From the NCBI RefSeq assembly GCF_036099295.1, contig NZ_CP107976.1, positions 3,782,001 through 3,846,000 of the forward strand: a stretch of 64,000 nt of DNA, read 5' to 3'. Below, piece after piece: positions 52,760-62,169 of the stretch. The stretch's first letter is position 1. Every line of letters starts with the position of its first letter. Origin of the DNA: Streptomyces sp. NBC_00358 (GTDB lineage Bacteria > Actinomycetota > Actinomycetes > Streptomycetales > Streptomycetaceae). Below the pieces are notes generated by a model. The model saw only the letters and a program-made list of their open reading frames with translations, searched no databases and had not been told where the DNA came from. The position numbers were made by a program, and so were the translations under genes.

Positions 52760-54514
52760 ATGAAGATCCACAAGTACGACACCGTCATCGTCGGCGCCGG
52801 CGGCGCCGGCATGCGCGCCGCCATCGAGGCGACGAAGCGCAGCCGCACCGCCGTGCTGACGAAGCTCTACCCCACCCGCTCCCACACGGGCGCCGCGCAG
52901 GGCGGTATGGCCGCCGCGCTCGCCAACGTGGAAGAGGACAACTGGGAGTGGCACACCTTCGACACGATCAAGGGCGGTGACTACCTGGTCGACCAGGACG
53001 CCGCCGAGATCCTGGCGAAGGAGGCCATCGACTCGGTCCTCGACCTGGAGAAGATGGGCCTGCCGTTCAACCGGACGCCCGACGGGACGATCGACCAGCG
53101 CCGCTTCGGCGGTCACTCCCGCAACCACGGCGAGGCCCCGGTCCGCCGGTCCTGCTACGCCGCGGACCGCACCGGTCACATGATCCTCCAGACGCTTTAC
53201 CAGAACTGCGTCAAGGAGGGCGTGGAGTTCTTCAACGAGTTCTACGTCCTGGACCAGCTCATCGTCGAGGTCGACGGGGTCAAGCACTCGGCGGGCGTCG
53301 TCGCCTACGAGCTCGCGACCGGCGAGATCCACGTCTTCCAGGCGAAGTCCGTGATCTACGCGTCCGGCGGCACCGGCAAGTTCTTCAAGGTGACGTCCAA
53401 CGCGCACACCCTGACGGGTGACGGCCAGGCGGCCGTCTACCGTCGCGGGCTGCCGCTGGAGGACATGGAGTTCTTCCAGTTCCACCCGACCGGCATCTGG
53501 CGCATGGGCATCCTGCTGACGGAGGGCGCCCGCGGTGAGGGCGGCATCCTCCGCAACAAGGACGGCGAGCGCTTCATGGAGAAGTACGCGCCGGTCATGA
53601 AGGACCTCGCGTCCCGTGACGTCGTGTCCCGCTCCATCTACACGGAGATCCGTGAGGGCCGCGGCTGCGGTCCCGAGGGCGACCACGTCTACCTCGACCT
53701 CACGCACCTCCCGCCGGAGCAGCTCGACGCCAAGCTGCCCGACATCACGGAGTTCGCGCGCACCTACCTCGGCATCGAGCCCTACACGGACCCGATCCCG
53801 ATCCAGCCCACCGCGCACTACGCCATGGGCGGCATCCCGACGAACGTCCAGGGTGAGGTCCTCTCGGACAACACCACGGTCGTCCCGGGCCTGTACGCCG
53901 CCGGTGAGGTCGCGTGTGTGTCGGTGCACGGCGCCAACCGCCTCGGCACCAACTCGCTGCTCGACATCAACGTCTTCGGACGCCGGGCCGGTATCGCGGC
54001 CGCGGAGTACTCGGCGAAGGCCGACTACACCGAGCTGCCCGAGGACCCGGCCTCCCAGGTCGTCGCCCAGGTCGAGCGCCTGCGCAACTCCACGGGCACC
54101 GAGCGGGTCGCCGCGATCCGCCTGGAGCTGCAGGAGTGCATGGACGCCAACGTGATGGTGTTCCGCACCGAGCAGACGATCAAGACGGCGGTCGAGAAGA
54201 TCGCGGAGCTGCGTGAGCGCTACCTGAACGTCTCGATCCAGGACAAGGGCCGCCGGTTCAACACGGACCTCCTCGAAGCCGTCGAGCTGGGCAACCTGCT
54301 CGACCTGGCCGAGGTCATGGCCGTCTCCGCGCTCGCCCGCAAGGAGTCCCGCGGCGGTCACTACCGCGAGGACTACCCGACCCGCGACGACGTCAACTTC
54401 ATGCGCCACACCATGGCGTACCGCGAGGTCGGCGACGACGGCACCGAGTCCATCCGTCTCGACTACAAGCCGGTCGTCCAGACCCGCTACCAGCCGATGG
54501 AGCGTAAGTACTGA
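52760..54514 (+). CDS. sdhA: Succinate dehydrogenase flavoprotein subunit
   Basis: 584 residues, the usual size. FAD site VIVGAGGAGMRAAIEATKR. His42 in TRSHTGAAQGG is the covalent FAD attachment residue. FQFHPTGIW, the catalytic SRDVVSRSIYTEIREGRG (Arg) and HYAMGGIPTN complete the active site, and HGANRLGTNSLLDINVFGRRAG is the family marker. Oxidises succinate to fumarate in the TCA cycle and feeds electrons to SdhB. Confidence 0.96.
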   Translation: MKIHKYDTVIVGAGGAGMRAAIEATKRSRTAVLTKLYPTRSHTGAAQGGMAAALANVEEDNWEWHTFDTIKGGDYLVDQDAAEILAKEAIDSVLDLEKMGLPFNRTPDGTIDQRRFGGHSRNHGEAPVRRSCYAADRTGHMILQTLYQNCVKEGVEFFNEFYVLDQLIVEVDGVKHSAGVVAYELATGEIHVFQAKSVIYASGGTGKFFKVTSNAHTLTGDGQAAVYRRGLPLEDMEFFQFHPTGIWRMGILLTEGARGEGGILRNKDGERFMEKYAPVMKDLASRDVVSRSIYTEIREGRGCGPEGDHVYLDLTHLPPEQLDAKLPDITEFARTYLGIEPYTDPIPIQPTAHYAMGGIPTNVQGEVLSDNTTVVPGLYAAGEVACVSVHGANRLGTNSLLDINVFGRRAGIAAAEYSAKADYTELPEDPASQVVAQVERLRNSTGTERVAAIRLELQECMDANVMVFRTEQTIKTAVEKIAELRERYLNVSIQDKGRRFNTDLLEAVELGNLLDLAEVMAVSALARKESRGGHYREDYPTRDDVNFMRHTMAYREVGDDGTESIRLDYKPVVQTRYQPMERKY

Positions 54515-55293
54515 TGGCTACTCCCACCCTGGACAAGGCGGACGCGGCCGGCGCACCCGAGCCCGGTTTCGCCGACTCCCCGTACATCACCGCCACGTTC
54601 CGCATCCGCCGGTTCAACCCGGAGGTCTCGGCCGAGTCGGTCTGGGAAGACTTCCAGCTGGAGATCGACCCCAAGGAGCGTGTCCTCGACGCGCTGCACA
54701 AGATCAAGTGGGACCAGGACGGCACCCTCACCTTCCGCCGGTCCTGCGCGCACGGCATCTGCGGCTCGGACGCCATGCGGATCAACGGCAAGAACCGCCT
54801 CGCCTGCAAGACGCTGATCAAGGACCTGAACCCCGAGAAGCCGATCACGGTCGAGGCCATCAAGGGCCTGACGGTGCTGAAGGACCTCGTGGTCGACATG
54901 GACCCGTTCTTCCAGGCGTACCGCGACGTGATGCCCTTCCTCATCACGAAGGACACCAACGAGCCGACGCGCGAGCGTCTGCAGTCGGCCGAGGACCGCG
55001 AGCGGTTCGACGACACCACGAAGTGCATCCTGTGCGCGGCGTGCACGTCGTCCTGCCCGGTGTTCTGGAACGACGGCCAGTACTTCGGTCCGGCCGCCAT
55101 CGTGAACGCCCACCGCTTCATCTTCGACTCGCGTGACGAGGCCGGGGAGCAGCGCCTGGAGATCCTCAACGACAAGGACGGTGTGTGGCGCTGCCGCACG
55201 ACGTTCAACTGCACGGACGCCTGCCCGCGCGGTATCGAGGTCACCAAGGCGATCCAGGAAGTCAAGCGCGCGCTGATCACGCGCCGCTTCTGA
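54514..55293 (+). CDS. sdhB: Succinate dehydrogenase iron-sulfur subunit
   Basis: 259 residues. The ATG shares its A with the sdhA stop (TGATG). 2Fe-2S ligands are in RRSCAHGICGSDAMRINGKNRLAC, with Asp at the position where E. coli SdhB also has Asp. The 4Fe-4S and 3Fe-4S ligands lie in CILCAACTSSCPVFW and CTDACPRGIEV. It relays electrons from FAD to quinone. Two hairpins close the operon. Confidence 0.96.
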   Translation: MATPTLDKADAAGAPEPGFADSPYITATFRIRRFNPEVSAESVWEDFQLEIDPKERVLDALHKIKWDQDGTLTFRRSCAHGICGSDAMRINGKNRLACKTLIKDLNPEKPITVEAIKGLTVLKDLVVDMDPFFQAYRDVMPFLITKDTNEPTRERLQSAEDRERFDDTTKCILCAACTSSCPVFWNDGQYFGPAAIVNAHRFIFDSRDEAGEQRLEILNDKDGVWRCRTTFNCTDACPRGIEVTKAIQEVKRALITRRF

Positions 55294-55315
55294 CCCTCGC
55301 TCCCCGACCCGCCGA

Positions 55316-55341
55316 AGGGGCCCGCTTCTCCTGGGGCCCCT
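55316..55341 (+). terminator. First hairpin after sdhB
   Basis: AGGGGCCC (55316-55323) against GGGCCCCT (55334-55341), 10-nt loop. Confidence 0.65.
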
Positions 55342-55363
55342 CCGGTCGATCCGGCACCTTGTG

Positions 55364-55406
55364 ACGTCGGCCTTCACGACCTGATTCCGGTCCTGAAGGC
55401 CGACGT
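55364..55406. terminator. Second hairpin after sdhB, bidirectional
   Basis: Perfect 13-bp arms ACGTCGGCCTTCA (55364-55376) and TGAAGGCCGACGT (55394-55406), between sdhB and a convergent gene. Confidence 0.8.
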
Positions 55407-55482
55407 TGTCGTATGCGGTGGGTGCGGGCGCCGTCGCGGCCGGGCGAGCCGGCGAGGGCCGGGCCGGAGACGGTCCGCGCCG

Positions 55483-56358
55483 TCATCCGAGGACGTCTGT
55501 GGCGACCTTGTCCTGGCGTTGTGTCAGGGAGCGCCAGGACGCGACAGCCGCGGGATGTGCGTCGAGCCAGGCGCGCTGGACGACGGCCAGTCTGGTGTAG
55601 GCCGTCCGCAGGTAGTCGGTGTCGGACTTGCAGCGGATGTCGACCCGGGCGACGGGGTTGGTGGCGAAGTCGGTGTCGCGGGGGAGGCTGTCGAGCAGGT
55701 TGACCGGGTCGTCCGTGGCGACTCCGGCGATTCTCATACAGCGCGCCCAGCGGGCGTCGGCCGCACGGAAGGCCGGGTCCTTGTCCAGGTTCCTGCGGGC
55801 CTGCTCCTCGCCCTCGCCGAGCTGGATGCTGACCTGGAGCCACCGGAGTCGCTCGGAGCCCAGCAGCCGCTTCTCGGCCTCGGCCTGGCAGCCCTGGGCC
55901 GGCCAGGACACCTTGATGGACCTGCCCCGGGCGGCGATGCGCCGGTCGTCGGGGCCGTAGAGCGCGGCGAGGAACGCCTTGCTCTCCCGTTGTTCCGACG
56001 CGGCCGGCGCGGGGCTCGCGGTGGCGGTGGTGAGCGACTCCAGGCCGAACGGCAGCAGATGGTCGACGGTGGCCGTACTCGGCCGGGGAATCCCGGCCGG
56101 CGTGTACCGGTAGCCGTGGGCGGTCATGCAGCTGATGGCCAGTTGCCGTTCCGCCTCCGCGATCCGCCACTGCCGCTCGCTGGGCGCGTGCAGCAGCGGG
56201 TAGAACGGCAGCCGGGCGCTCAGGCGTCCGGCGTCCGCCGTCGGCCGCGGGGTGGCGGCGGGCGGACCGGACCGGCCGGCGTACACCCAGGCGGCACAGG
56301 CGGCGACCACCACGGCGGTCGCGGCCGTGACGAGTGCGGTGATCCTACGGGTCTCCAA
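55483..56358 (-). CDS. Secreted or membrane-anchored hypothetical protein
   Basis: 291 residues from TTG 56358, preceded by the strong ribosome site GGAGGAGGAAG. The N-terminus METRRITALVTAATAVVVAACAAWVYAGR is a signal anchor; VVVAAC could also be a lipobox, which would put the lipid on Cys21. The outer domain carries four spaced Cys (ISCMTAHGYRYT, WPAQGCQAEAEKRL, RWARCMRIAGV, DIRCKSDTDYL) and is otherwise helical. No domain recognised. The next gene on the same strand, 64 bp upstream, is also exported, so they may share a transcript. Confidence 0.72.
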   Translation of the reverse strand: METRRITALVTAATAVVVAACAAWVYAGRSGPPAATPRPTADAGRLSARLPFYPLLHAPSERQWRIAEAERQLAISCMTAHGYRYTPAGIPRPSTATVDHLLPFGLESLTTATASPAPAASEQRESKAFLAALYGPDDRRIAARGRSIKVSWPAQGCQAEAEKRLLGSERLRWLQVSIQLGEGEEQARRNLDKDPAFRAADARWARCMRIAGVATDDPVNLLDSLPRDTDFATNPVARVDIRCKSDTDYLRTAYTRLAVVQRAWLDAHPAAVASWRSLTQRQDKVATDVLG

Positions 56359-56422
56359 GGTCTTCCTCCTCCCGGCGCGGTGGATCCGGCGGCGGACCAC
56401 CGGATCCGTGACACGGCGCAGG

Positions 56423-56875
56423 TCAGTAGCAGCCGCCCGGGTTGGAGGTGGTCAGCGAGAGGGAGCTGGCCGACAGCGCGGCGCTCAGTTCCTCGACCTC
56501 GCTGCCGGGCTTGACGCAGAAGAGCATCCCGCCGCCGGAGTTGATGTTCAGGTAGTACCGGGAGTAGTAGCCGCCGCTGCTGGAGTTGCTGGCGGACCAA
56601 GCGTTGTCGTTGACGGTCGTGCCGGAACCCGCGGTGCCGTAGGTCGTGTTGTTGAAGGTGTCGTTCGTGAAGTCGCTGTCGCCGTTGAAGTACGAATGCC
56701 TCGCGCTGTTGAAGCTGGACCAGAACACACAGTGGTAGCCGCCGGCACAGTTCGTCCCGGCCGATGCGGGGGACGCCGTGACGACTCCGCCGACGGCGAG
56801 TGCCGCGGCCAGGGCGGCGGTCGCCGCGAGGGCCTTGCGCGACCGGGCCCATCCGGCCTTTATCGGTACTAACAT
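56423..56875 (-). CDS. Secreted peptidase-inhibitor-I36-like protein, Asn/Ser-rich
   Basis: 150 residues. ATG 56875 follows AAAGGA. Signal peptide about MLVPIKAGWARSRKALAATA...ASPASA with cleavage after ASA. The mature part starts GTNCAGGYHCVFWSSFNSA, with Cys pairs and aromatic residues as in beta/gamma-crystallin-like I36 inhibitors, and ends in a Cys (NPGGCY). It is unusually rich in Asn, Ser and Tyr for this genome. The fold match is from pattern only; the target protease is unknown. Confidence 0.68.
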   Translation of the reverse strand: MLVPIKAGWARSRKALAATAALAAALAVGGVVTASPASAGTNCAGGYHCVFWSSFNSARHSYFNGDSDFTNDTFNNTTYGTAGSGTTVNDNAWSASNSSSGGYYSRYYLNINSGGGMLFCVKPGSEVEELSAALSASSLSLTTSNPGGCY

Positions 56876-57246
56876 GACAATCCTTTCATGTCGACCTCGG
56901 GGTGGCCTCACCACACTGGCAGCACCCCGACCGCTTTCCCACGCATTGCGGCCAGGGCCGAAAGACCCAGGTCAGCACCCAATACGGCACACCTGGCGCC
57001 TCACAGATGATGCACAGGTATGTCGGTACATGGCCGAATAGCGCCTGTTGCAGGTGTTGTCAGCCGTGTCCGGCGGCGGACATGATGACTCGCCGGGCCA
57101 GAACAGGCCGGACGCACGGCCGTTGTCACAGCGCGGCCGTAGGGGGCGGCCGTCGTCGGGATCGCGGCCGTACGGGGGCGGCCGTCGTCGCGGCGCGGCT
57201 GCACGGGGGCGGTCGCGGTCACACCGCGGCCGGACGGGAGGCCGTC
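56876..57246. other. Intergenic stretch with 31-bp repeats
   Basis: No gene is seen. From about 57127 to 57235 there are roughly three degenerate 31-bp repeats containing GCGGCCGTCGTCGGGATCGC, then GGCGGCCGTCGTCGCGGCGC, then a weaker copy. The first 150 bp is A/T-richer and likely carries the promoter of the secreted protein. Confidence 0.55.
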
Positions 57247-58121
57247 ATGCTGCACATCCATTTCACCGAGGCCGGACGACCCGCGCGCGGCTGGCCGACC
57301 ACGGACTTGAGGGAGTCCTGCGGCACCTTCTGCTGCCGGTCTTCCCGAGATCGGCGTACTTCCCCGACTTCCTGACTCCGACCCGGGGCGCTCAGGGGCT
57401 CGCGGCCGGGCTCGCGGCACTGGTGGACACCCCCACCGACCGGGTGCGCCAGGAGGTGAAGCGCTTCATGGCGTTCAGGGCGCCGTCGTGGGCACCGCGG
57501 CTCGTGGAACGCGAGACGCGTCAGGAACTGGCGGACGCCCTGCGGCGGTACCACGAGGTCGTCCTGGCGCCCTACCGGGAGCGGACGCCGGCCCGGGTGG
57601 AAGCGGACCGTTCGGTCCGGGGACGGGCCCTGTTGGCCGACGGAGCGGACGGACTGCTCGACGGGCTGGGGCCGCAGATGCGCTGGGATCCACCGGTGCT
57701 CCATGTGCACTACCCGCCGGAGGAACGCGACCTCGTGCTCGACGGGCGGGGGCTGCCCCTTGTGCCGTCGTACTTCTGCTGGCGCCCTCCGGTCTCGCTG
57801 GCCGACTCGACGCTGCCACCCGTGCTGGTCCATCCCGTGCTCCGGGAGGCGCGTCCGGTCGCCGTCGACCGCCCGCTCGGCGTGCTGCTCGGCCGGACCC
57901 GGGCACAGGTGCTGCGGGGAACCGCGCTGGGCGCGAACACGGGCGAACTGGCCCGGCTGGCAGGAGTGTCGGCACCCACGGTGAGCCAGCACATCTCGGC
58001 CCTGCGGGACGCGGGCCTCATCAGCGGCCTCCGGTACGGCGCGAGCGTCCTGCACACGCTCACCCCGCTCGGGGCGTCCCTGCTACGGGGTCCGGACAAG
58101 CCGGTCTCCGCGGTGTCCTGA
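57247..58121 (+). pseudogene. Broken ArsR-like winged-helix regulator gene
   Basis: ATG 57247 opens with MLHIHFTEA, the usual first residues of a Streptomyces HTH regulator family, but that frame stops at 57375. The rest of the family sequence continues in another frame: LADHGLEGVLRHLLLPVF, FPDFLTPTRGAQGLAAGLAAL, LVPSYFCWRPPVSLADSTLPPVL and the C-terminal winged helix NTGELARLAGVSAPTVSQHISALRDAGLISGLRYGASVLHTLTP. About 40 residues that family members have after the opening are also missing. So a deletion with frame change near 57270-57290 has removed the first domain. The long frame has no good start before 57423. Confidence 0.65.
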
Positions 58122-58185
58122 TCCCCGGCAGGCGGCGGACAGCCCGCCCCCGCACGCCGGCGGACCGGGCCGGGGGCGGGACCGG

Positions 58186-60651
58186 TCACAACTGGCTCAG
58201 GATCGTCGGGTCCGTGATGCGCAGGTCGTCGGCCAGCAGCATCGCCTTGCTGAGGACGACCGCGAGCATCCGGTCGCCCTCGAAGGGGAGATAGCCGGCC
58301 TGGAGCCCTCCCGCGGCGGACTTCGGGACGATGCACAGGTACTGGTCGTTCGGGCTCATCAGGATGTTGCCCGAGCCCAGATGGATCTTGTACGTGTGGC
58401 GGTCGCCCTTCACGTGCAGGAAGCGGCCCTCCAGCGTGCAGCGGTCGGCTATCGCCAGCCGGGGGACCAGGCGGTCCAGGAGGGCGCGGCGGGTCTGCGC
58501 GGTCTCGGTCAGATCGCCGAAGCCGTAGGACGTCCAGTACTCCTGGAAGCGGCCGCCGGGGCCGCCGTCCTGCCAGGTCGGGTCGTTGCCGACGCTGGAG
58601 ACACCGACGAACAGGTCTACGTCGCGCAGGACTTCGGACAGGACCAGCGGCGGGATCTCGGTGAGGGGCAGCGGCTCCACCCGGTCCTGGCCGTCGCGCA
58701 GCCACATGCGGTACTCGCCGCCGGAGCAGTGCGCCGAGTTCTCGGGGGCGTCGAGCGGGTAGAAGCGCACCTGGTCGGTGCGCAGCCGCAGATAGCTGCC
58801 GGACTCGGTGGTGTCGTCGCCGTACTCGCCGTCGCCGGTGATCCAGTACTCGGCGCGCAGGCCCCACTGCGGCAGTTCCCGGCTGGCCGGGGGCGCCTCG
58901 TCGTCGACGCAGAGGCGGAGCTTGTTGCGCCAGCCTCTGACGGCGGCGAGGGAGTTGAACTGGTGCTGGCGCACGACGTGGGCGGCGAAGCGGTTCGAGT
59001 ACGTGCCCGTCGCGCGCTCGGCGTCGGTGAGGAGGTACACCTCGCGGTGGGCCTGTTTGAAGGGCTGGGTGATCTCGTGCCGCTCCAGCCACTCCCGCCA
59101 GGCGACGACCTCGGCGGGCTCACGGCCGGCCGGGTGCCAAAGGGCGACCTCCCGGCCTTCCTTCACCGGGTCGTCGGTGAGGGTGGACAGCTCGCCGTTC
59201 GCGAACCCGACGGGGGTGCCGTCGACCGTCCACAGCAGTCGGCGGGCGAGGGTGCCGACGAGCGGGTGGTCGAGGTAGCGCTCGCGCCAGGTGCCGTACG
59301 CCCAGGTGCGCCGGGCGAGGAACTGCCGGTCCAGCCGCTCGATCTGCGCCGACAGCATCTTGTCGATGTCCTTGACGGCCGCCTTCAGCTCCTTGAGCTC
59401 TTCGGCGTGGTCGCGCCGCACGGCGGCGGGCACGCTCTTGACGGCCTTGCCGGCCGCGTTGTGCCAGGTCAGCACGGCGCGTGAGCCCTGGATGCCGAGA
59501 AGCGCGGTGGTCTCACCGAGTTCGTGACGCGCCTGCCCGACTTCGGCGAGCCCGTAGGCCGGGACGGCCAGTTCCTCGATCTCCTCCCGGGTCAGACCGA
59601 GGGCGGTGGCCTTCTCCCCGAGGAATCCGTCGACGAGCTTGGCGGTGGCCTTGTACGTCACCCGGGTGGCCAGCCGGGCCAGTTCGGCCAGGGCGGCCTC
59701 CCCGTCGATGCGGGAGAGCGCGATCACACCGGCGTTGGCGACCTTCGGATTGCGCGGGCCCAGCCCGCTGACCTTCTTGAGGGACGTCTCGACGAGTGCG
59801 CCGAGGGCCCGGGCGGTGTCGGGGTGGGGCGGCAGCACGGAGACCAGCCAGGCGAGGCCGCGCAGGGCGTTGGCGTTGTACGGGTCGAAGGTGCTGTTGA
59901 TGTCCGCCTCGTACGGACTGGGCTCCAGCGGGTGGGTGCGCGGGCGGCCGACGAGGGCGAGCCAGGACAGGGCGGCGGTGCGGACCCGGTCGGCGCCCAG
60001 GGCTTCGACGAGGGCGTGGGCCTGCCGGTCCCACTTGGCGGAGGGCTTGGAGGCGGTGGCCGTCGTCAGATGGACGAGCAGGGCCTGCCAGTCGGGGGCG
60101 GAGGCGTCCCTCATGGCCTGGTCGGCCCATTCCTCACCGACGTTGAGCACGGGCTCCGTGAGCTTCTTCATCAGGGCGGCGACGGACTCGCGGCGGTAGG
60201 TGTCCATGCCCGTACGGCGGAAGACCGCGACCACGGCCGGGTCCGGTGTGCGGCCGGCCGCCAGTTCGGCCTCGACCAGGACGTCCATCCGCGTGGCGTA
60301 CCAGACGGTGTTCTGCCTGCCGAGTTCCTCCAGTTGCGTCGCCCGCTCGTCGGCGAGCGGGTACTCCGTCAGGCCGTGGGAGATGGCGGCGAGCAGGGTG
60401 AGCACGTGGTTGCGGGGCTCCGATCTGCCGCCGACCGTGTGATAGCCCTCCGCCAGGGCGCCTGCCAGCCTTTCCCGCTGGTCGGCGGGGAGCGCGCTCA
60501 GCAGGTCGAGGATCTCGTCCCAGCCGCCGCCCCATTGGCCCGTGTTGACCAGTGCGGCTCTGAGGAGGTCGGTGGTGAGCCCGCCCATGTTGCCGTCGGC
60601 CGCCTGCGAGCGGATCCACCCCAGATGCGTCTTGGTGTCGACCATCGTCAT
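58186..60651 (-). CDS. DUF4132-domain protein with HEAT-like N-terminal part
   Basis: 821 residues. Residues 1-430 are helical repeats with no catalytic motif (LGWIRSQAADGNMGGLTTDLLRAALVNTGQWGGGWDEILDLL onward). The DUF4132 domain spans about residues 440-740: RRTWAYGTWRERYLDHPLVGTLARRLLW, WREWLERHEITQPFKQAHREVYLLTDAE, YSNRFAAHVVRQHQFNSLAAVRGW. A short C-terminal domain has LHVKGDRHTYKIHLGSGNILMSPNDQYLCIVP. This family includes E. coli MolR/YehI. The function is not established. The ATG overlaps the upstream small gene by 4 nt. Confidence 0.82.
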   Translation of the reverse strand: MTMVDTKTHLGWIRSQAADGNMGGLTTDLLRAALVNTGQWGGGWDEILDLLSALPADQRERLAGALAEGYHTVGGRSEPRNHVLTLLAAISHGLTEYPLADERATQLEELGRQNTVWYATRMDVLVEAELAAGRTPDPAVVAVFRRTGMDTYRRESVAALMKKLTEPVLNVGEEWADQAMRDASAPDWQALLVHLTTATASKPSAKWDRQAHALVEALGADRVRTAALSWLALVGRPRTHPLEPSPYEADINSTFDPYNANALRGLAWLVSVLPPHPDTARALGALVETSLKKVSGLGPRNPKVANAGVIALSRIDGEAALAELARLATRVTYKATAKLVDGFLGEKATALGLTREEIEELAVPAYGLAEVGQARHELGETTALLGIQGSRAVLTWHNAAGKAVKSVPAAVRRDHAEELKELKAAVKDIDKMLSAQIERLDRQFLARRTWAYGTWRERYLDHPLVGTLARRLLWTVDGTPVGFANGELSTLTDDPVKEGREVALWHPAGREPAEVVAWREWLERHEITQPFKQAHREVYLLTDAERATGTYSNRFAAHVVRQHQFNSLAAVRGWRNKLRLCVDDEAPPASRELPQWGLRAEYWITGDGEYGDDTTESGSYLRLRTDQVRFYPLDAPENSAHCSGGEYRMWLRDGQDRVEPLPLTEIPPLVLSEVLRDVDLFVGVSSVGNDPTWQDGGPGGRFQEYWTSYGFGDLTETAQTRRALLDRLVPRLAIADRCTLEGRFLHVKGDRHTYKIHLGSGNILMSPNDQYLCIVPKSAAGGLQAGYLPFEGDRMLAVVLSKAMLLADDLRITDPTILSQL

Positions 60652-61040
60652 CCCCCTACCAGTGCGACGAGCTTGAGGAAGGTGACCTCGGTGCCCAGGA
60701 CCAGCTCGATCTCCTCGTCGGGGTCGGTCACCTGGCGCTCCCCCACGAGCACCAGGAAGCCGTTCGCCGCGAAGGCCCTGAGCGCCAGCTCGCTCTGGGT
60801 CTCGGGGTCTATCCGGCGGGGTGTGCGCAGCGCGTAGCCGTTCAGCACCCGCTCTGTGCCCTCGGGCTGCACGAGCCCCTGGAAGACCTCCGGCATGCGG
60901 GCGTTGTGCTCGGCGACCTCCTGGAAGACCCGCCGCCGGATCAACTCGCGTACCGCGAGCCGCTCCTCGGCGATCTCTAGCCCCCAGGCCGCACCCCGGC
61001 CCCCACTGGTCGTCTCGTCGACGAACGTCACCATTCCCAT
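60648..61040 (-). CDS. Small protein translationally coupled to the DUF4132 gene
   Basis: 130 residues from ATG 61040. No recognised domain. Core reads WGLEIAEERLAVRELIRRRVFQEVAEHNARMPEVFQGLVQPEGTERVLNGYAL, then LALRAFAANGFLVLVGERQVTDPDEEIELVLGTEVTFLKLVALVGG, an alpha/beta protein with the conserved-looking motif FLVLVGERQV. Its stop overlaps the DUF4132 start (ATGA), so the two very likely act together. A second ATG at 61034 is possible. Confidence 0.72.
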   Translation of the reverse strand: MGMVTFVDETTSGGRGAAWGLEIAEERLAVRELIRRRVFQEVAEHNARMPEVFQGLVQPEGTERVLNGYALRTPRRIDPETQSELALRAFAANGFLVLVGERQVTDPDEEIELVLGTEVTFLKLVALVGG

Positions 61041-61186
61041 GCCGACGACACTACGAGCCACCACTGACAATCGGTCACCGGGCCCGGAACGCCGAGGCGG
61101 AGCCGCTTCGCCTCAACGGGTGATCACATGTTCGGCCCGCGGTCCGGCCCGCATCGACCGTCCGGGCCGGTGCCTAATCTGATGGC

Positions 61187-61603
61187 ATGTCAGACGACGT
61201 GTCATACGAGCTGCTCGGACTCGACAACGTACTGCTGCCCGTGGGGAATCTCGGCGAGGCCGTGAGCTTCTACGAGCGCGCCGGGTTCCCGCCGGCCTTC
61301 CGGCTCGACGAGGCCGGGATCGCGCTGCTGAAGGTGGGCAAGGAGACGCCGGGCGTACTGCTGCGACTGGACGAGGAGTTGAGTCACCGGCCGCCGCCGT
61401 GGGCGTCGCCGCGGCTGTGGCTGGAGGTGCCGGACGCCCGCGCCGCGGCCCGCTCGCTGACCGCCGCGGGGATCGCGCCCCTCGACGAGCCCTTCTCCGG
61501 CGCCACCGGCTGGACCGTCGAGATCGCGGACCCCTGGGGCAACGTCATCGGCCTGACCGACTACACCAAGCGGCCCGAACTGGCCCGCGGGGCCAGGCGG
61601 TAG
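61187..61603 (+). CDS. VOC-superfamily protein (glyoxalase/bleomycin-resistance fold)
   Basis: 138 residues. The two beta-alpha-beta-beta-beta halves are visible: LDNVLLPVGNLGEAVSFYERAGFPPAFRLDEAGIALLKVG and PRLWLEVPDARAAARSLTAAGIAPLDEPFSGATGWTVEIADPWGNVIGLTDY. DPWGN is the usual metal-site turn. The substrate is unknown. No ribosome site is clear before ATG 61187. Confidence 0.83.
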   Translation: MSDDVSYELLGLDNVLLPVGNLGEAVSFYERAGFPPAFRLDEAGIALLKVGKETPGVLLRLDEELSHRPPPWASPRLWLEVPDARAAARSLTAAGIAPLDEPFSGATGWTVEIADPWGNVIGLTDYTKRPELARGARR

Positions 61604-61688
61604 ACCCGGCCGTCCGCCCCGCCCGGCCCGGAGGCGATCGCGGACCGAGCGTGTGAGGCGCACGACAGGCACCCTCGCGGGATCCGAC

Positions 61689-61747
61689 TTGAACATGTTC
61701 AAAAGCAGGTCTACATTCACCCTGTACAGCGTTTTGAACGCGTTCAA
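61689..61747 (+). promoter_or_regulatory. Promoter with twin TTGAAC-NN-GTTCAA operators
   Basis: A sigma-70-type promoter: -35 TTGAAC (61689-61694), 17-nt spacer, -10 TACATT (61712-61717). The -35 is the left half of the palindrome TTGAACATGTTCAA (61689-61702). A second perfect palindrome TTGAACGCGTTCAA (61734-61747) covers the early transcribed region. The operon downstream ends with a TetR gene, the probable repressor. Confidence 0.82.
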
Positions 61748-61761
61748 GAAGGGGTGGGGAC

Positions 61762-62169
61762 ATGGACCTCACGGTCGTCGCGTACGTCATCTACCTGCTG
61801 GTCAGCATCGCGCTGACCGTCTGGGTGGCACGCACGCTGAGCCACAACGGGCGGATCTTCCTGTCGGACGTACTGCGCGGCAACGAGCAGCTCGCCGACG
61901 CCGTCAACCATCTGCTGGTGGTGGGCTTCTACCTGGTCAACCTGGGCTTCGTCGCGCTCTATCTGCACCAGAGCGACGAGATCTCCAACGCCCGCGAGAT
62001 CTTCGAAGCCCTCTCGACCAAGCTGGGTGTCGTCCTCCTGGTGCTCGGCGTCATGCACCTGGGGAACGTCTACGTGCTCAACAGGATCCGGCGGCGGGGT
62101 GCCATGGAGCGGGAGCAGGTACCGCCGGTGCGGCCGACGGACTGGGCCGCTCCCGCGGCCGGGGTGTGA
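61762..62169 (+). CDS. Small integral membrane protein of the TetR-controlled operon
   Basis: 135 residues. Ribosome site AAGGGGTGGGG precedes ATG 61762. Three membrane segments (VVAYVIYLLVSIALTVWVA, LLVVGFYLVNLGFVALYL, LGVVLLVLGVMHLGNVYVLN) around a loop FLSDVLRGNEQLADAVN. No named domain. It is first in an operon with a DCC thiol oxidoreductase and the TetR gene. Confidence 0.8.
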   Translation: MDLTVVAYVIYLLVSIALTVWVARTLSHNGRIFLSDVLRGNEQLADAVNHLLVVGFYLVNLGFVALYLHQSDEISNAREIFEALSTKLGVVLLVLGVMHLGNVYVLNRIRRRGAMEREQVPPVRPTDWAAPAAGV

